A stretch of 64,000 nt of DNA from Acanthosoma haemorrhoidale. Its lineage: Eukaryota > Arthropoda > Insecta > Hemiptera > Acanthosomatidae. Positions 30,966-42,929 of the stretch are shown here, piece after piece. A model generated the notes under the pieces. That model was not told where the DNA came from. It was given only the letters and a program-made list of their open reading frames with translations, and did no database searches. The DNA is taken from assembly GCA_930367205.1 (NCBI GenBank), contig OV884009.1, positions 84,341,189 through 84,405,188 of the forward strand, in the 5' to 3' direction. Each line of letters opens with the position of its first letter. Within the stretch, counting starts at the first letter, position 1. The position numbers and the translations under genes were made by a program.

Positions 30966-33900
30966 TTACGTTCGAATTCGCGAGGGAAAATGCACTACTC
31001 TTCCCGAACGCGTCTTCTTCAAAGTTGCTTCAGGCTGCCCAGGATCCTCCGGTTCATCTGCAGGTGGCCCAATAGATTGCTCCCGTGCCGAATCACTGTC
31101 ATCACACAACAGATGCGCTGGCTTTAACCGGTCAAGCGATACATTTACTTCTTTACCCTTGATATTTAATGAGTAGTACTTCTCTGCTCGTCGAATGACA
31201 AGAAATGGGACTTCATAAGGCTTTTCCAAACTTGCCCTTACCCGATCTACTCTAACAAAGACGTGTGTCGCCTTTGATAAGTCTTTATGGATAAAGGTAG
31301 TAGTCCTGTTTTTGTGTTCCACCGGTCTTGGGCGCAGGCAGTCAATTTGCTGGCGCAGCATGCTGATGAATGTTGGTATATCCGAAGTGGGCCTGGGAGT
31401 CTTAAAGAAGTCACCTGGAAGTCTCAACGGTACTCCGTATACCATCTCTGCTATGGTCGCTGACGCATCTTCATTTAGACAAGTTCGTACGCCTAAAAGA
31501 ATAGTTGGAATCACTTGTGTCCACTGTTGTTTTCCGTGAGCTTTGATGGCTGCCTTCAGCACTCAGTGAAAACGCTCGATCTTTCCATTTGACTGCGGGT
31601 GGTACGCAGTTGTATGGTTTAGTTTTATTCAACAGATTGATGTCAATGATTTAAATAATTCACATTTAAATTGTTCGCCTTGATCAGCAATTATAGTAGC
31701 AGGTGTTCCAAACCGACAGATCCAATGTTGGTAGAAATTCCGTGCAACGTTTTCAGCTGATGTCTCTTTCAAGGGAATAACTTCAGTCCATCCAGTAAAT
31801 CGGTCGATACATGTTAAACAATGGGTGTATTCTTCAGATGGTGGCAGGGGTCCAATTAGATCTATATGAACAGTGGAAAATCTTTCGTCTGCAATCGGGT
31901 ATTTCTGAATTGGTTTTTTGCATGCTTTTTTGGCATGCGATACAGGCATTTGCCCGTGAGCGCAAATTATTTTTCATGTTCATCCAAACTGTCTTAGAAC
32001 ATATCAGCTTAACCGTAGATCTGATTCCAGGGTGTGACATATTGTGATAATGTTTGAATATATTATAACGAAAATCTTTTGGAATATATGGTCTAATTTC
32101 CTTTGTTGAAACATCACACCATAATTGGCTTCCGTTTTCAAGAGGGTAGGATTTGAAAATCAATCCAATATTTGCAGAAGTACGCAGTTGTTGTAGTTCT
32201 TCATCATGTGTTTGCGCTTCTGCTATTTGGGTGAAATCAATTGCAGAGCATTCTTCTAGTCGAGACATGTAATCTGCAATCATATTGTTTTTTCCTGAAA
32301 CATGAACCAAGGTTGTTGTGAACTGGGAAATATATTGCAATTGTCGAAGTTGGCGAGGGGATGCTTTGTCGTTCTTTTGTTTGAATGCATAAATCAAAGG
32401 CTTATGATCTGTATATATTACAAATGACCTTCCCTCCAACAAATATTTAAAGTACTTGATTGACATATGAATAGCTGTAAGTTCTCGGTCATATGTAGAG
32501 TATTTGCACTGTGTTTCAGAAAACTTTTTGGAAAAAAATCCAATAGGTTTCCAATGAACTATTTTCCCATTGTTGCAGAGCAGCTCCAGCTGCCAAGTCA
32601 GATACATCTACAAACAGTGAGAGTTCACTATCAGGATTTGGGTATGTTAACAGAGCTGCATTACTTAAGGCTTGTTTGCTCTGTTGAAAATCTTCAATAG
32701 TTTCTGGTGTCTATACAATCTTAGTTTTATCATTTTTCTTAGCACCCTTAAGAAAATTAGTGAGATTTGCTAAATTGCCTGCAGCATGATGTAGATGCCT
32801 GCGATAGAAGTTCAGCATTCCTAAGTAAGACCTTAGGTGTTTTATAGTTCTTGGTAAATCATGGTTGACAATGGCACTCACTCTGTCAGGATCAGGTTTT
32901 GTACCATTTGACGAAATAAGGTAACCAAGAAAAATTATATTTTCCAAACCAAACTCAGATTTACTGATGTTAATCCGGAGACCGTAATGGCTGAGTCGTT
33001 GAAATACTTGTGATAAGTGATGATTATGTTCTTCAGCATTTGCAGAGGCAATGAGTATATCATCCAAATATGGGAAACAAAAATCCAGTCCTCTCAAAAC
33101 TTCATTAATAAAACGTTGGAACGTACTAGGCGCATTGCGCAGTCCAAATGGCATAACATTAAATTTATACAATCCAAAGGGCGTAATCAGGGCTGTTTTT
33201 TGTTTATCTTCTTCATTAAGAGGTATTTGATAGTAAGCTTGGCAAAGGTCTAATTTTGAGAAAATTGATTTATTTAGAAGAATTTGACTTACATCCTCTA
33301 TCCTCGGAATGGGGTACCTATCGGGTAGTGTCCGGTCATTTAATCTTCTATAGTCTCCACATACTCGCCATTGGCCATTTTTCTTCGTCACTATGTGTAG
33401 AGGGTTTGCCCATTGTGAACTGGAAGCTCAAATGATTCCATTGTTGAGCATGCTCTGAAATTCTTGTTTAGCAACTTGCAGCTTCTCTAGATCTAATCTT
33501 CTTGGCTTGCTAAAAACAGGCGGTCCATCACTAGTGACAATGTGGTGCCTTACATCATGCTTGGCATTTACCTTCAATGAAAATGGTTTGGTTAAATCTG
33601 GAAAATTGGTTAACAGATGTGAGAATTGACAGGTGGCTTTGAAAGAACTCAATGATTCCATTTCCTCGATTGTAACTACTTCACCTGTAACAGTGAGCTT
33701 TGTACTGTTATCAATAAGTTTTTTGTTTTTTAGATCAATTAGTAAACCAAAATTGTGTAGAAAATCAGCTCCTAAAATACCTTTATTGGTTTTAACTAAA
33801 AAGAAATTCCACTCCATTTGTCGTCTTAGTCCCAGATCAATTTGAAGAACTTGGGTTCCAAATGTAGGAATCTCTGTGTTGTTAGCAGCAAATAACTTAA

Positions 33901-34096
33901 TTCCTGTATCTTGATTTGCTTTTATTAATTTATTCACTGGTATAATGGAAACATCTGCGCCACTATCAACCAGAAAGCGAACACCTGTATTCTTGTCTCG
34001 TAAGAACAAACGATGTTGTTGACCTGGAATATTTACAGCAGCACAGTTGGTCAGTTCTGTGTCTGCCGTGAGGAGTTTCCCTTCTCCACAACCCAT
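30966..34096 (-). pseudogene. CsRn1-like pol pseudogene
   Basis: It starts at an ATG (34096) six bases after the gag stop. Protease: RFLVDSGADVSIIPV and GILGADFL. RT: WRVCGDYRRLNDRTLPDRYP, FSKLDLCQAYYQIPL, FPYLDDILIASAN (catalytic YLDD). RNase H: VIYTDHKPLIYAF. Integrase: HYHNMSHPGIRSTVKLICSK with ACIACQKS, then HIDLIGPLP, TIIADQGEQFKC and HPQSNGKIERFH, giving the D, D, E catalytic set. Disabling changes are a TGA at 33430-33428 just before the RT, a stop at about 32713, a frameshift at about 32600 in RNase H, a frameshift at about 31930, a stop at about 31630 and another at about 31563. The active-site motifs themselves are preserved. Confidence 0.88.
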
Positions 34097-34101
34097 TTAC
34101 A

Positions 34102-34869
34102 TTAAGGTGTGCACTTAGACGGTATACATTTCTTTCCGTAACGATAATGGCCAAAACAATACTTTCCTTTTGGATCAAAACGTTTCTTTCGGCTGTTACT
34201 ACTAGAACGAACAGAGTTATCTCTACTTGAACCTCTGGATATTCTAGACTCAAGTGTGGATAGTCTTTTATTCAGTTCCTCCAGCGTCGAATCGAATGTG
34301 GGCCCTTTTGAATGAACAACATTTATATCACGCGCGGGTTTGATATCCTATATTTTATCACCGATTACGGCTAATTTATCCAGATTGCCATCTGAAATAG
34401 CCAAAATACTTTTTATTTCCGTTGGAAGTTTATCAAACCACAATGATTTCAACAGTTTATCAGAAAAATCGTCACCTGCTAATCCTTTCATTTTTCGAAG
34501 TAACTGACTTGGTTTTTGATCTCCTATTTCTAATTCGCTAACGACTTTTTTAATTTTTCTGTCCTCACTTTCTCGGAATATACTTAAAAGTCTATCCTTG
34601 GCGGTGGTATATTTGTTGTCCTCAGTTGATGAGACAATGTCGTATATGTTTTCTACTATCTTAAGGTCCAATTGAGCAATTAGGTAATTAAATTTCGTAC
34701 CTTCCCTAGTGATTCCTCCAAGAACGAACTGGGCTTCCGCCTGGCAGAACCAAATTTCTGGTTTGTCTTTCCAAAACAGTGGAAGCTTGATACTAACCTT
34801 ATCAATGTTCTTCGTCAAAGATTCACTATTTTCGTTTTTCATATTTTCGTCCGGCATGATTAATTTCAT
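34102..34869 (-). pseudogene. CsRn1-like gag with one premature stop
   Basis: The start at 34869 is followed by KLPLFWKDKPEIWFCQAEAQ, a signature of the short gag of CsRn1/Kabuki-type elements, and then KFNYLIAQLDLKIVENIYDI. An in-frame TAG (34350-34348) splits the frame after 173 residues. Beyond it the same frame continues to a Ser/Arg-rich linker and the finger YCFGHYRYGKKCIPSKC, a CHCC arrangement (C-x2-H-x6-C-x4-C) instead of the usual CCHC. It ends at TAA 34104-34102. The TAG is not in a readthrough position (mid-gag), so I treat it as a disabling mutation. Confidence 0.85.
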
Positions 34870-34898
34870 AAATCACTCACGATCACCTCGGACGTCGG

Positions 34899-34913
34899 AC
34901 GTCGGGGTCACCA
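34899..34913 (-). other. Primer-binding site, tRNA-Trp
   Basis: acgtcggggtcacca on the plus strand equals the 3' terminus of animal tRNA-Trp with CCA. It is two bases inside the 5' LTR boundary. Confidence 0.88.
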
Positions 34914-34915
34914 AT

Positions 34916-35083
34916 CGTAGTGGGGTTTTTACACATTTATAAAACTCACAATACATTACATAACTTTTATATTTTAGGACAGAACACAAGGTACAAAATT
35001 TACATATCTTTTTTACACACACATGTGTTGTAGGTTATTTATTTGGCGGTCTCTATGGATACCAATCAATGCCAGCCGCCACA
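34916..35083 (-). repeat. 5' LTR (168 bp)
   Basis: The partner of 30774-30942. Differences are two adjacent substitutions, a one-T length change and the terminal base. Confidence 0.9.
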
Positions 35084-35118
35084 GTATCATCTTTCATGTC
35101 ACCAATGTCATTCCAAAT

Positions 35119-36373
35119 GATCGTGTAAGGTGAAAAGTAATGAAGGCGTAATGATGAAAGGCTTCTGAAGGTAAAGACATTACCAGTGATCGTATAAGGT
35201 GAAAAGTAATGAAGGCATAACGATAAAAGGCTTTTGAAGGTAAAGACATTAACAGCGATCGTGTAGGGTGAAAAGTAATGAAGGCGTTATGATGAAAGGC
35301 TTTTGAAGGTAAAGACATTAACAGTGATCGTGTAAGGTGAAAAGTAATGAGGGCGTTATGATGAAAGGCTTTTGAAGGTAAAAACATTAACAGTGATCGT
35401 GTAAGGTGAAAAGTAATGAGGGCGTTAGGATGAAAGGCTTTTGAAGGTAAAGACATTAACAGTGATCGTGTAAGGTGAAAAGTAATGAAGGCGTTATGAT
35501 GAAACGCTTTTGAAGGTTAAGACATTAACAGTGATCGTGTAAGGTGAAAAGTAATGAGGGCGTTATGATGAAAGGCTTTTGAAGGTAAAGACATTAACAG
35601 CGATCGTGTAAGGTGAAAAGTAATGAAGGCGTTATGATGAAAGGCTTTTGAAGGTAAAGACATTAACAGCGATCGTGTAAGGTGAAAAGTAATGAGGGCG
35701 TTATGATGAAAGGCTTTTGAAGGTAAAAACATTAACAGTGATCGTGTAAGGTGAAAAGTAATGAGGGCGTTAGGATGAAAGGCTTTTGAAGGTAAAGACA
35801 TTAACAGTGATCGTGTAAGGTGAAAAGTAATGAGGGCGTTATGATGAAAGGCTTTTGAAGGTAAAGACATTAACAGTGATCGTGTAAGGTAAAAAGTAAT
35901 GAAGGCGTTATGATGAAAGGCTTTTGAAGGTAAAGACATTAACAGTGATCGTGTAAGGTGAAAAGTAATGAAGGCGTTATGATGAAAGGCTTTTGAAGGT
36001 AAAGATATTAACAGTGATCGTGTAACGTGAAAAGTAATGAGGGCGTTATGATGAAAGGCTTTTGAAGGTAAAGACATTAACAGTGATCGTGTAAGGTGAA
36101 AAGTAATGAGGGCGTTATGATGAAAGGCTTTTGAAGGTAAAGGCATTAACAGTGATCGTGTAAGGTGAAAAGTAATGAGGGCGTTATGATGAAAGGCGTT
36201 TGAAGGTAAAGACATTAACAGTGATCGTGTAAGGTGAAAAGTAATGAGGGTGTTATGATGAAAGGCTTTTGAAGGTAAAGGCATTAACAGTGATCGTGTA
36301 AGGTGAAAAGTAATGAGGGCGTTATGATGAAAGGCTTTTGAAGGTAAAGACATTAACAGTGATCGTGTAAGGT
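35119..36373. repeat. 69-bp minisatellite, 18 copies
   Basis: Units start gatcgtgtaaggtgaaaagt and end acattaacagt. The first and last starts are exactly 18 x 69 bp apart. Copies differ by a few substitutions (for example gaaggc/gagggc, cagcg/cagtg). Because 69 is a multiple of three, long open frames (up to 278 codons on the minus strand) arise automatically. I do not call them genes. The array begins about 30 bp from the right target duplication of the CsRn1-like element. Confidence 0.97.
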
Positions 36374-37097
36374 CCCCTTTTGTAAAATCTGACTGACTTC
36401 CAAGTAAATTTCATCTGTTTAGCTTGAACTTTAGCACTTACAAGACAAACATACGAACACACGGATTAAGTTTTCTGATTTTGAAAAAAAACTGAAGTAG
36501 AAAAAATCATTGAACATGATTATTACAATAAGTAATATTGTGCACATATACGGATTAGCTAGGAACGTAATAAAAGGGCGACAATGAAAAGGCACAAATT
36601 GGACGTACATATTCCATGACACTTATTTTATAATATAGATTTTTTGAAGCTTATTCCCTTAAAACGAAATTCCTCATACAGAGTTATCGAGAAATATCTG
36701 GTCCTTGATTTTACCAAGTACTGCAGATTGTATCCTTCAAGCCCCATGCCATTTTTATTTTATTTTATTTTTTTTCAACATTCCTTGCTGTAAATACCCC
36801 TTTTAGCTCTAATCGTTTCAATCTCTGGTGAGAGTATTTCAAGTATCCCAGGTTGTATTCACGGAAAATGGTATTCCCTTGATTGATATTTACTTTCCAT
36901 GGAGTTTTCCAGGGATGTTTTTCAGGTCAATTTATTTTATCTGAAAAAAATAACTCATTTTATAAAAAATAACGCCCTTTTTCAATTAGCAAACCAACCA
37001 CCGTATTTGTAAGCAGCAGTCATTCTCTATACACGTATGCTTATTTAATACTACGTTCTTTAGATTTAGAGCTGAATGTGAAAGAAAAAGTTTATCT

Positions 37098-37155
37098 TGG
37101 TTTTCGAACTCAGAACTGTTGTACCTAGAAGCAGTTTCGCTAACCATTACATCGT
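37098..37155 (-). repeat. tRNA-derived SINE head-like sequence
   Basis: On the minus strand the A-box-like gtaatggttagcgaaactgc is followed about 30 bp later by the B-box-like ctgagttcgaaaacc. Stems do not close into a tRNA. Confidence 0.4.
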
Positions 37156-37799
37156 ATGAGTTTAATAACCTTTTTTATTTTCCGTCAATGATCATAAATA
37201 TGTATCTCACATCATAAACTATTTAAGTGTTCATCACGAATTAAATGTATAAACTTTCTTTTACAAAACCTTTTCATTACATACTTTCATACTGAACTTT
37301 GATGTACATAATTTTTGAAGTAGAAATCACCGAACTATGCTAATTTGAAATTTCGATCTGATTAGTATCAATATTAAAAAGTGTTTAGATGAAAGAGTTT
37401 ATTTAGAGTTAAAACAAACTATAATAATAATAAAAAGTACTCATAAACGAATTGCATTTGTCAAACACCTTAGGGAATACTAGCTTTAAATTAATTTTTA
37501 CTAGGCCTAGAAATGTTTTAAATATTTTATTCAAAATGAATTCGAATACGGTTAAAAGCTATTTTTTTTCAACTATCAGAAGTGTTTCTAAATCTACTTC
37601 CATAAACGAGTGCTTGCAAAAATATTGAGAATAGCTCTTTAGAGTATTGTTCACTGTTAAACGTCTTTTGGTTAGGTTAGTGACTAGCTCTGGGACAATT
37701 TAATACTAAAGGTCTGCATTACAGTCTATTCTAAATGATTTCAATCGGGCAATATTCATGTTTGCATGAGCGTAGCTAATTAGCTTTGATATATGCTAG

Positions 37800-37866
37800 A
37801 CTCGTACTCGATTGCTTAGTTGGACGAGAGCCTTGCAGGAAGCTAGAGATCCCGGGTTCGTTAATT
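37800..37866 (+). repeat. tRNA-derived SINE head-like sequence
   Basis: A-box-like ttgcttagttgg (37812-37823) and B-box-like gatcccgggttcg (about 37848-37860), with tRNA-like spacing. No anticodon arm is recognisable. Confidence 0.4.
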
Positions 37867-38819
37867 ATTAAAACCGTTGGGTACTTCCAAATTCAAATTT
37901 ACCAATATTAGTTAATATTATAAATTTTAATGGTTTTTCCAATCTTTACATTCAATAAATTAAATTTCCTTGGATTCGTTTTCATGTAATATATTATTAT
38001 TGCTTCTAAACATATAATTTTATTCTAAATTTCAGTCATCATGATCCCGGAATAAGCGTTATCTGGAGAGACTTGTAGCTTACAACCTAAAATGTATTTC
38101 TAAATGTATGTATAAAATGTATTAGTTCTTTTAATTAATTAAACTAATCTAAAATTAAGTAGTACTAAAATACACTATCTAAGCTATTTCTAACGACGGC
38201 AAGAAATAGGAAAGATATTTGCGCCATTGTAATTCATTTTGCATCTCTCTTGAGCCTTCTCGATCCACCCTGACTCCACAAACATTCTTTCACCTAAGCC
38301 AAACAATAGGATTTAAAAGGATCATCATAAATTCACCAAGTACCGAACGATTGTTCCGAGCCCATTGAAAATTTAAATTATTAACAACATGTGATTGTTT
38401 GTTCGTTTGTTTGATGCTTACACTGTACAGCTATATCAGGCGGGTCATCAATAAACTGCTCTTTTCTAATGGAAATGGAAATGCTAAATTATTTTCGTGT
38501 AACAAATAATTGTGTAAGTTTAATACAAACATTTATTCGAGAACAGGTAATTTTACTAAAATTAAGTATTTTGACGTCCTAATTATTAATGTGTAATATT
38601 TGATTGGGTTTAGATGGTCTTAAATTACATTTATTCATTGAAATTGCGTTTCATTTTATAATAATTTACTTCATTTCCAAAAATATATATAAATATCTGA
38701 TATTTAATAAATAGTTTGTGTAAAGTATTTAATTCATGGATTTATGCAGTTTCCCTCTTCAGTAAATACAAACTATAAAAACCTATGTATCTTGCCTTAC
38801 TTATACAAAAATAAAAATT

Positions 38820-38842
38820 ATATATATATATATATATATATT
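38820..38842. repeat. (TA)n microsatellite
   Basis: About 11 TA units. Confidence 0.9.
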
Positions 38843-39186
38843 AACCCTAAAATAAGTAAAATTATTTACTCACTATTTAAATTTTACCATCAGTCAAGAA
38901 ACGTTTCCAGAAATATCAAATTTATAGGTATTTGCTAAGTCTACCACATTATATAAACGTTAAACTTAAATTGTTAGCCTAATTTATTCGTTGCCACTTA
39001 GAAGAAGCACTGATAGGTTGTTAAATTACATTTCGATAAACGATATAGCAGTTTAAAAGTAGCTATGAATTCAATAGATCTGAAATAGACAATATGTAAA
39101 GTCCATTTAAGATTTTATCTTTGGAGTTGATAATAATGTGTGGTAATTGTTGTCTCTGCTTACCTTTATACCTTTGAGTGATTGTG

Positions 39187-39214
39187 ACCGGGGGGTCCCC
39201 CGGGGGGGGGAGGG
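39187..39214. other. GC-only palindromic patch
   Basis: A run of G and C (ccggggggtcccccgg then gggggagg) in otherwise AT-rich DNA. The first part is self-complementary and could form a hairpin; the G runs could form a quadruplex. Confidence 0.6.
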
Positions 39215-40168
39215 CCCGTTTCTCTATAATTTTCACGCTTTTTTTAATTTCCGAATTTTAGTTAAACAGATTTGGCCTTTGTGGACAAATATTGAGCTTG
39301 GCGGTTAAAGAAGTATTATTGTCCTGATATTATTAGCTTGGCGTTTGTTAATCTTGCAGGTAAATAAACTAATTTTTTTATAGCAGGGTAGAAGAAACAT
39401 TTCCCTGATTGGTTTAGAATAATTACTGGAATCAATCGCCCATGAGGTCTTACGTGTTTTGTCTTGCTTTCGTTAATCTTGGCTTATTTTTAAAGACGTG
39501 AATCATATTGAGGTAGATCTGTTTTCATTATATACTTTATCTAATTTCTTCACTGAATCCGGATCCCTGACTTAAAGTTATATTCATTATGTCTTCGGAA
39601 ATCGCCAACGAAAATACTCGATGTTTTTAGTGTGTTTAATACTCATTTGTACGTTAGATAAAATCATTAAATTTTTTTCATTGGAGAATCACATTTATTA
39701 TTTTCAAATTTAGTGGTTTTTAAATTATTATCCTCAAACTTGAAGGTAATGTCGGTTACAAGGTCCTTTATTTCCGAAACCTGCCGTCATATCTATATTC
39801 GGTTATTAACGCCGTAACCGATTTTATTCACTATTATTGTATGTATCCTTCTTTTACTGATTTCCTCAGCTAATATCTCAGATTTTGAGAACGCAATGTT
39901 TTGACAAGATGCTGTAAATTGTTTGTAACAGGCAGGTGATATATTGAGTCATGTACTTGCAGCCCAGTGTGGGTAATAAATTAATTAAACTGATAGTAGC
40001 TTACAATCTAACAAGCACACGTTCAATCCCCATTACATAGCTAGACACAATTTAATCCTACCTTGTCCAAACGTGAATACTTCGCGAAAGTCTCCTTTAA
40101 ATTAGCAGCAGTTTATCAATTTAAAGAGAATTCCTTGATTAGGTTTCAGGTAACACTGTTACATAAGT

Positions 40169-40803
40169 TGTAGTGACCACTAACTACATAAGATAAATCA
40201 CCCTATACTCTGTTGTATATATATTGTTAATTGGTTATAATATGTTGTAAATACATTTAAACAAATGTAAATAATATTACCAAACCATTAGTCATATCAG
40301 TGTGAATATTGTAAACAATAAAAGACGCAGCTGCGATTGGCCAGAATAAAACCCCAGCCCATTGGCTACTTGGGGCTATATATACCCCAAAGTTTAGCCA
40401 ATAATTCATTCTAACTACGGCTCTCTGGACTGGTACTTGCAGCTGCAGTGATGTTTTTAGATTTATGAAAACCTCTGCATCTCTCTTTCGTAACCTCGCT
40501 ATGTTTTAGTCCGGCCTTGTCAGACCCTACACTTTCCTAGTGGGATTCTCTGCCTTCGTCTCGCTAAAACAAGCACCTCCTTGGAAGAGATTTCTTCCTT
40601 GCGGACGACGGTCACCTGGGGCCCTACGAACTTTACCTAGTAGTGTCTCCCCCAGTGATCCAGCCTGCCTCTCTCCGGTTTACACTCGCCTTTGGGATCC
40701 GGACGGTTTTCGCCTACCCTCAGATACCGAGTGTGAATTCGTGGTCATTCCAAGACCACATAAACTACCTACAATACCTACCCTATACTTCTTCTATTGA
40801 ACA
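40169..40803 (+). repeat. Orphan 5' LTR (635 bp) with promoter elements
   Basis: The block starts TGTAGTGACCAC and ends TTGAACA (TGT...ACA), immediately followed by a PBS-like sequence. It carries inverted CCAAT boxes (gcgattggcca at about 40333; cccattggcta at about 40358), a TATA box within ggggctatatatacccc (about 40372-40388), and AATAAA motifs. No pol follows and no second LTR exists in the window. Size and structure would suit a BEL/Pao or large Ty3/gypsy element. Family assignment is inference. Confidence 0.6.
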
Positions 40804-40822
40804 TGGTGCACTGTCAGGGCAC
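40804..40822 (+). other. Primer-binding-site-like sequence, tRNA-Gly type
   Basis: tggtgcactgtcagggc directly after the LTR end is close to the complement of animal tRNA-Gly 3' ends (tggtgcattggccggg), with three mismatches. Internal sequence of the element seems to extend to about 41030. Confidence 0.5.
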
Positions 40823-41289
40823 ATACCTATCAGATAGTAGGAGAGTCAGTAGTAGGACCCGTCATGAAGCAATTGTCCAGGTCATAGGCTAATCAACCCT
40901 CACTTCGTCAATAGGGCTAGGGTAACTAGGCACCCCCTCGAGATGACCCAACATAAACCGTAGGCAAATTCCAACCAGAAATAACCACATTAAACCACTT
41001 AACCTAAAACACTTAGCAGAGCATACCCAACTTCTCAGTTTTGTGTGGAAAAATGTCAGTTTTACTTGGTGGCGCCTTTAGTATATGCTGGTTAATTCAT
41101 TAATTAATTGGTATTTATTAATTATATATCTTTCTATTATTTTGAACTAAGTGATAAATTAAAGAGATAGTTATAAGGTTTTAATAGTTATAAGAATTTG
41201 CTCAAAATTATGTTATATTGAGCATTTTTACTAATCACATCGTTTACAAGATTTCAGCTTACTAAATTAAAACACTCAATAATTGTAGT

Positions 41290-41600
41290 TTTAATAACAA
41301 TATTAAAGATATATCAATGAAAAAAGAAAAGAAAATATCAAATTTGCCACGAGTGACAGAACAAAGAGATGACAGGTTTTCAACTTCTACTAAGACTGCT
41401 CAACCTCTTCGTACATGTCGGGCAGTAGCAATTTGTACAAAAACGGTTAGAAGAAGACTTTCTTATGTAAATTTTAGCCCTCAGAGACCAGCATCAGGGC
41501 CAGAGATCATTGTAGAGCTGTGTGTTCCAAACGAGCTCGTGTGTGTGTGTGAACGTAGAGGTTACCGGTATGCAGCCCTTTTTTTTATGTAATTTCTCTA
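41290..41600 (+). pseudogene. Tc1-like transposase N-terminal fragment
   Basis: An open frame from 41317 includes LPRVTEQRDDRFSTSTKTAQ, TKTVRRRLSYVNFSPQ and RPASGPEI. It resembles the DNA-binding helix-turn-helix part of Tc1 transposases, in which a GRPRVT..DR block, an S.QTVRRRL helix and a RRPARGP linker occur in this order. The DDE catalytic domain is missing and the frame decays after 41550. The terminal inverted repeats were not found. Confidence 0.6.
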
Positions 41601-42715
41601 ATATTTATTGGCATCGATGACCTCTGAATCATTATTAACAAATTAATTTGTATTTTTGTGACAGAAAATACAAACTGCCTATTTGGACGACATAAAAGAT
41701 TTGTGGAGTGTTGGTGGATAAGAAGTCGACCAGAGGACTCAGTTGAGCTGGATCGTCCTTTTTTCTGATTTATCTCGATTATAGAATTAATACTAGAAAT
41801 TCTTAATTGTTAAATATTGCCAAAAAATAATTCATTTTCCTGTACCGCTTGGTCACTAAAAGTCTTGGTAAAAATGAATTATTGTGGCTATTAACAATCT
41901 TTTTGTTGTTTTTTTCATGTTTTGAGGGTTTCCCAAAACCAAAAACTCTCATTTTAATCAAAAAGTCAGTCATCTCGAGATTTTTGAGCCTCTCAAGATA
42001 CATAATGACCAAGATACATAAAACATTGTCATTTGAAGAGATGTGATGAAAAATACTGGAATCTAGACTAATTAATTACTTGGACATGTATATATATTGT
42101 AACATTCATGATATTTGAGAATATCATGGCCAGGAACCCTCACATCTGGTAAGAATCTCCCCTTATGCTCCTAGGAGTGGGGATGAGGTAAACGGGCAGT
42201 CTTAGCACAACCGTCTAGAAGAACGGACTTAGCAAGCTCCCGAACTGGCGGTTACCATACAGGAAGAGAGGAGAAGAACCAACAGCAGAAAGTAACGTTG
42301 ATTGGATTACAGGAAAATCATCGATTGGGTGATATTAATATTGTTTTTATTATGGATCCATTAAAAGAAATTGAGCTCAAATTTCAAATTTCATGTTTTT
42401 TGTAATTAGTAGTAAATATCCTAATTTAAAAGGAATTGAATATTTTTTTTATACTTTTTGTCAGCACTCCATATAATTATATTTGTTTGTTATAACCATT
42501 TTATTTGAATATATTTCACAATTCCTAGTTTTTCAATTTATTAATAACTACAACATTAGCCTTGAGATCGGGCGATTCAATCGGGATAAATTCCTATGTC
42601 AAAGACATAAAACAATTTGAATTAAAGATCTCATGACGGACCTGCCAAATTAGTTAAGGTAAATTGATCAAATAAAGTAGAAAAAGAAATGGTAAAAAAT
42701 GAGGTAGGTTTCAAT

Positions 42716-42929
42716 ATATATATATAACTTCTTTATTGAGCTAAAATTACAATCTGCCTTATTAGGCAATAAGTAATTGAGATAAAGGTTCTCATTCATA
42801 CCATATTTACAATTAATCATTCATTCGCTCATTCATACTTTATATTTACAAACAGCCCAGAGGCCTCCCAAATCCACATGGTTGTCACCTCCCTCGCATG
42901 CGAAAGAAGAAGTGGAGTCTTGGGACTTG
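42716..42929 (-). mobile_element. 5'-truncated Jockey 3' end (copy F)
   Basis: The minus strand shows the standard 3' terminal block (attacaatctgccttattag on the plus strand) and about 150 bp of 3' UTR, truncated near 42929. Its 3' side abuts (TA)n (42713-42725). Confidence 0.85.

Larger units (their letters stand above)
30774..35083 (-). mobile_element. CsRn1/Kabuki-like Ty3/gypsy retrotransposon, inactivated (4,310 bp)
   Basis: LTRs at 30774-30942 and 34916-35083 differ at about four positions. The exact 4-bp target duplication GTAT lies at 30770-30773 and 35084-35087. The PBS matches tRNA-Trp, which together with a CHCC-type gag finger characterises the CsRn1 clade known from flukes and insects. 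Gag, protease, RT, RNase H and integrase are all present in order but carry several stops and frameshifts. Confidence 0.9.
36375..40168. other. AT-rich DNA, no gene recognised
   Basis: No coding region can be supported. Two tRNA-like SINE heads (37098, 37800), a (TA)n tract (38820-38842) and a GC-rich palindrome (39187) are listed separately. Confidence 0.5.

Noticed and set aside
34348..34350. In-frame TAG inside the CsRn1-like gag as a second readthrough site
   Set aside because: It lies in the middle of gag before the zinc finger, not at a domain or gag/pol boundary, and the element carries several other disabling changes.
35517..36353. 278-codon open frame on the minus strand made of 23-residue repeats
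   Set aside because: It follows automatically from a homogeneous 69-bp tandem repeat (multiple of three) lacking stops in one frame. There are no flanking gene signals and no other coding evidence.
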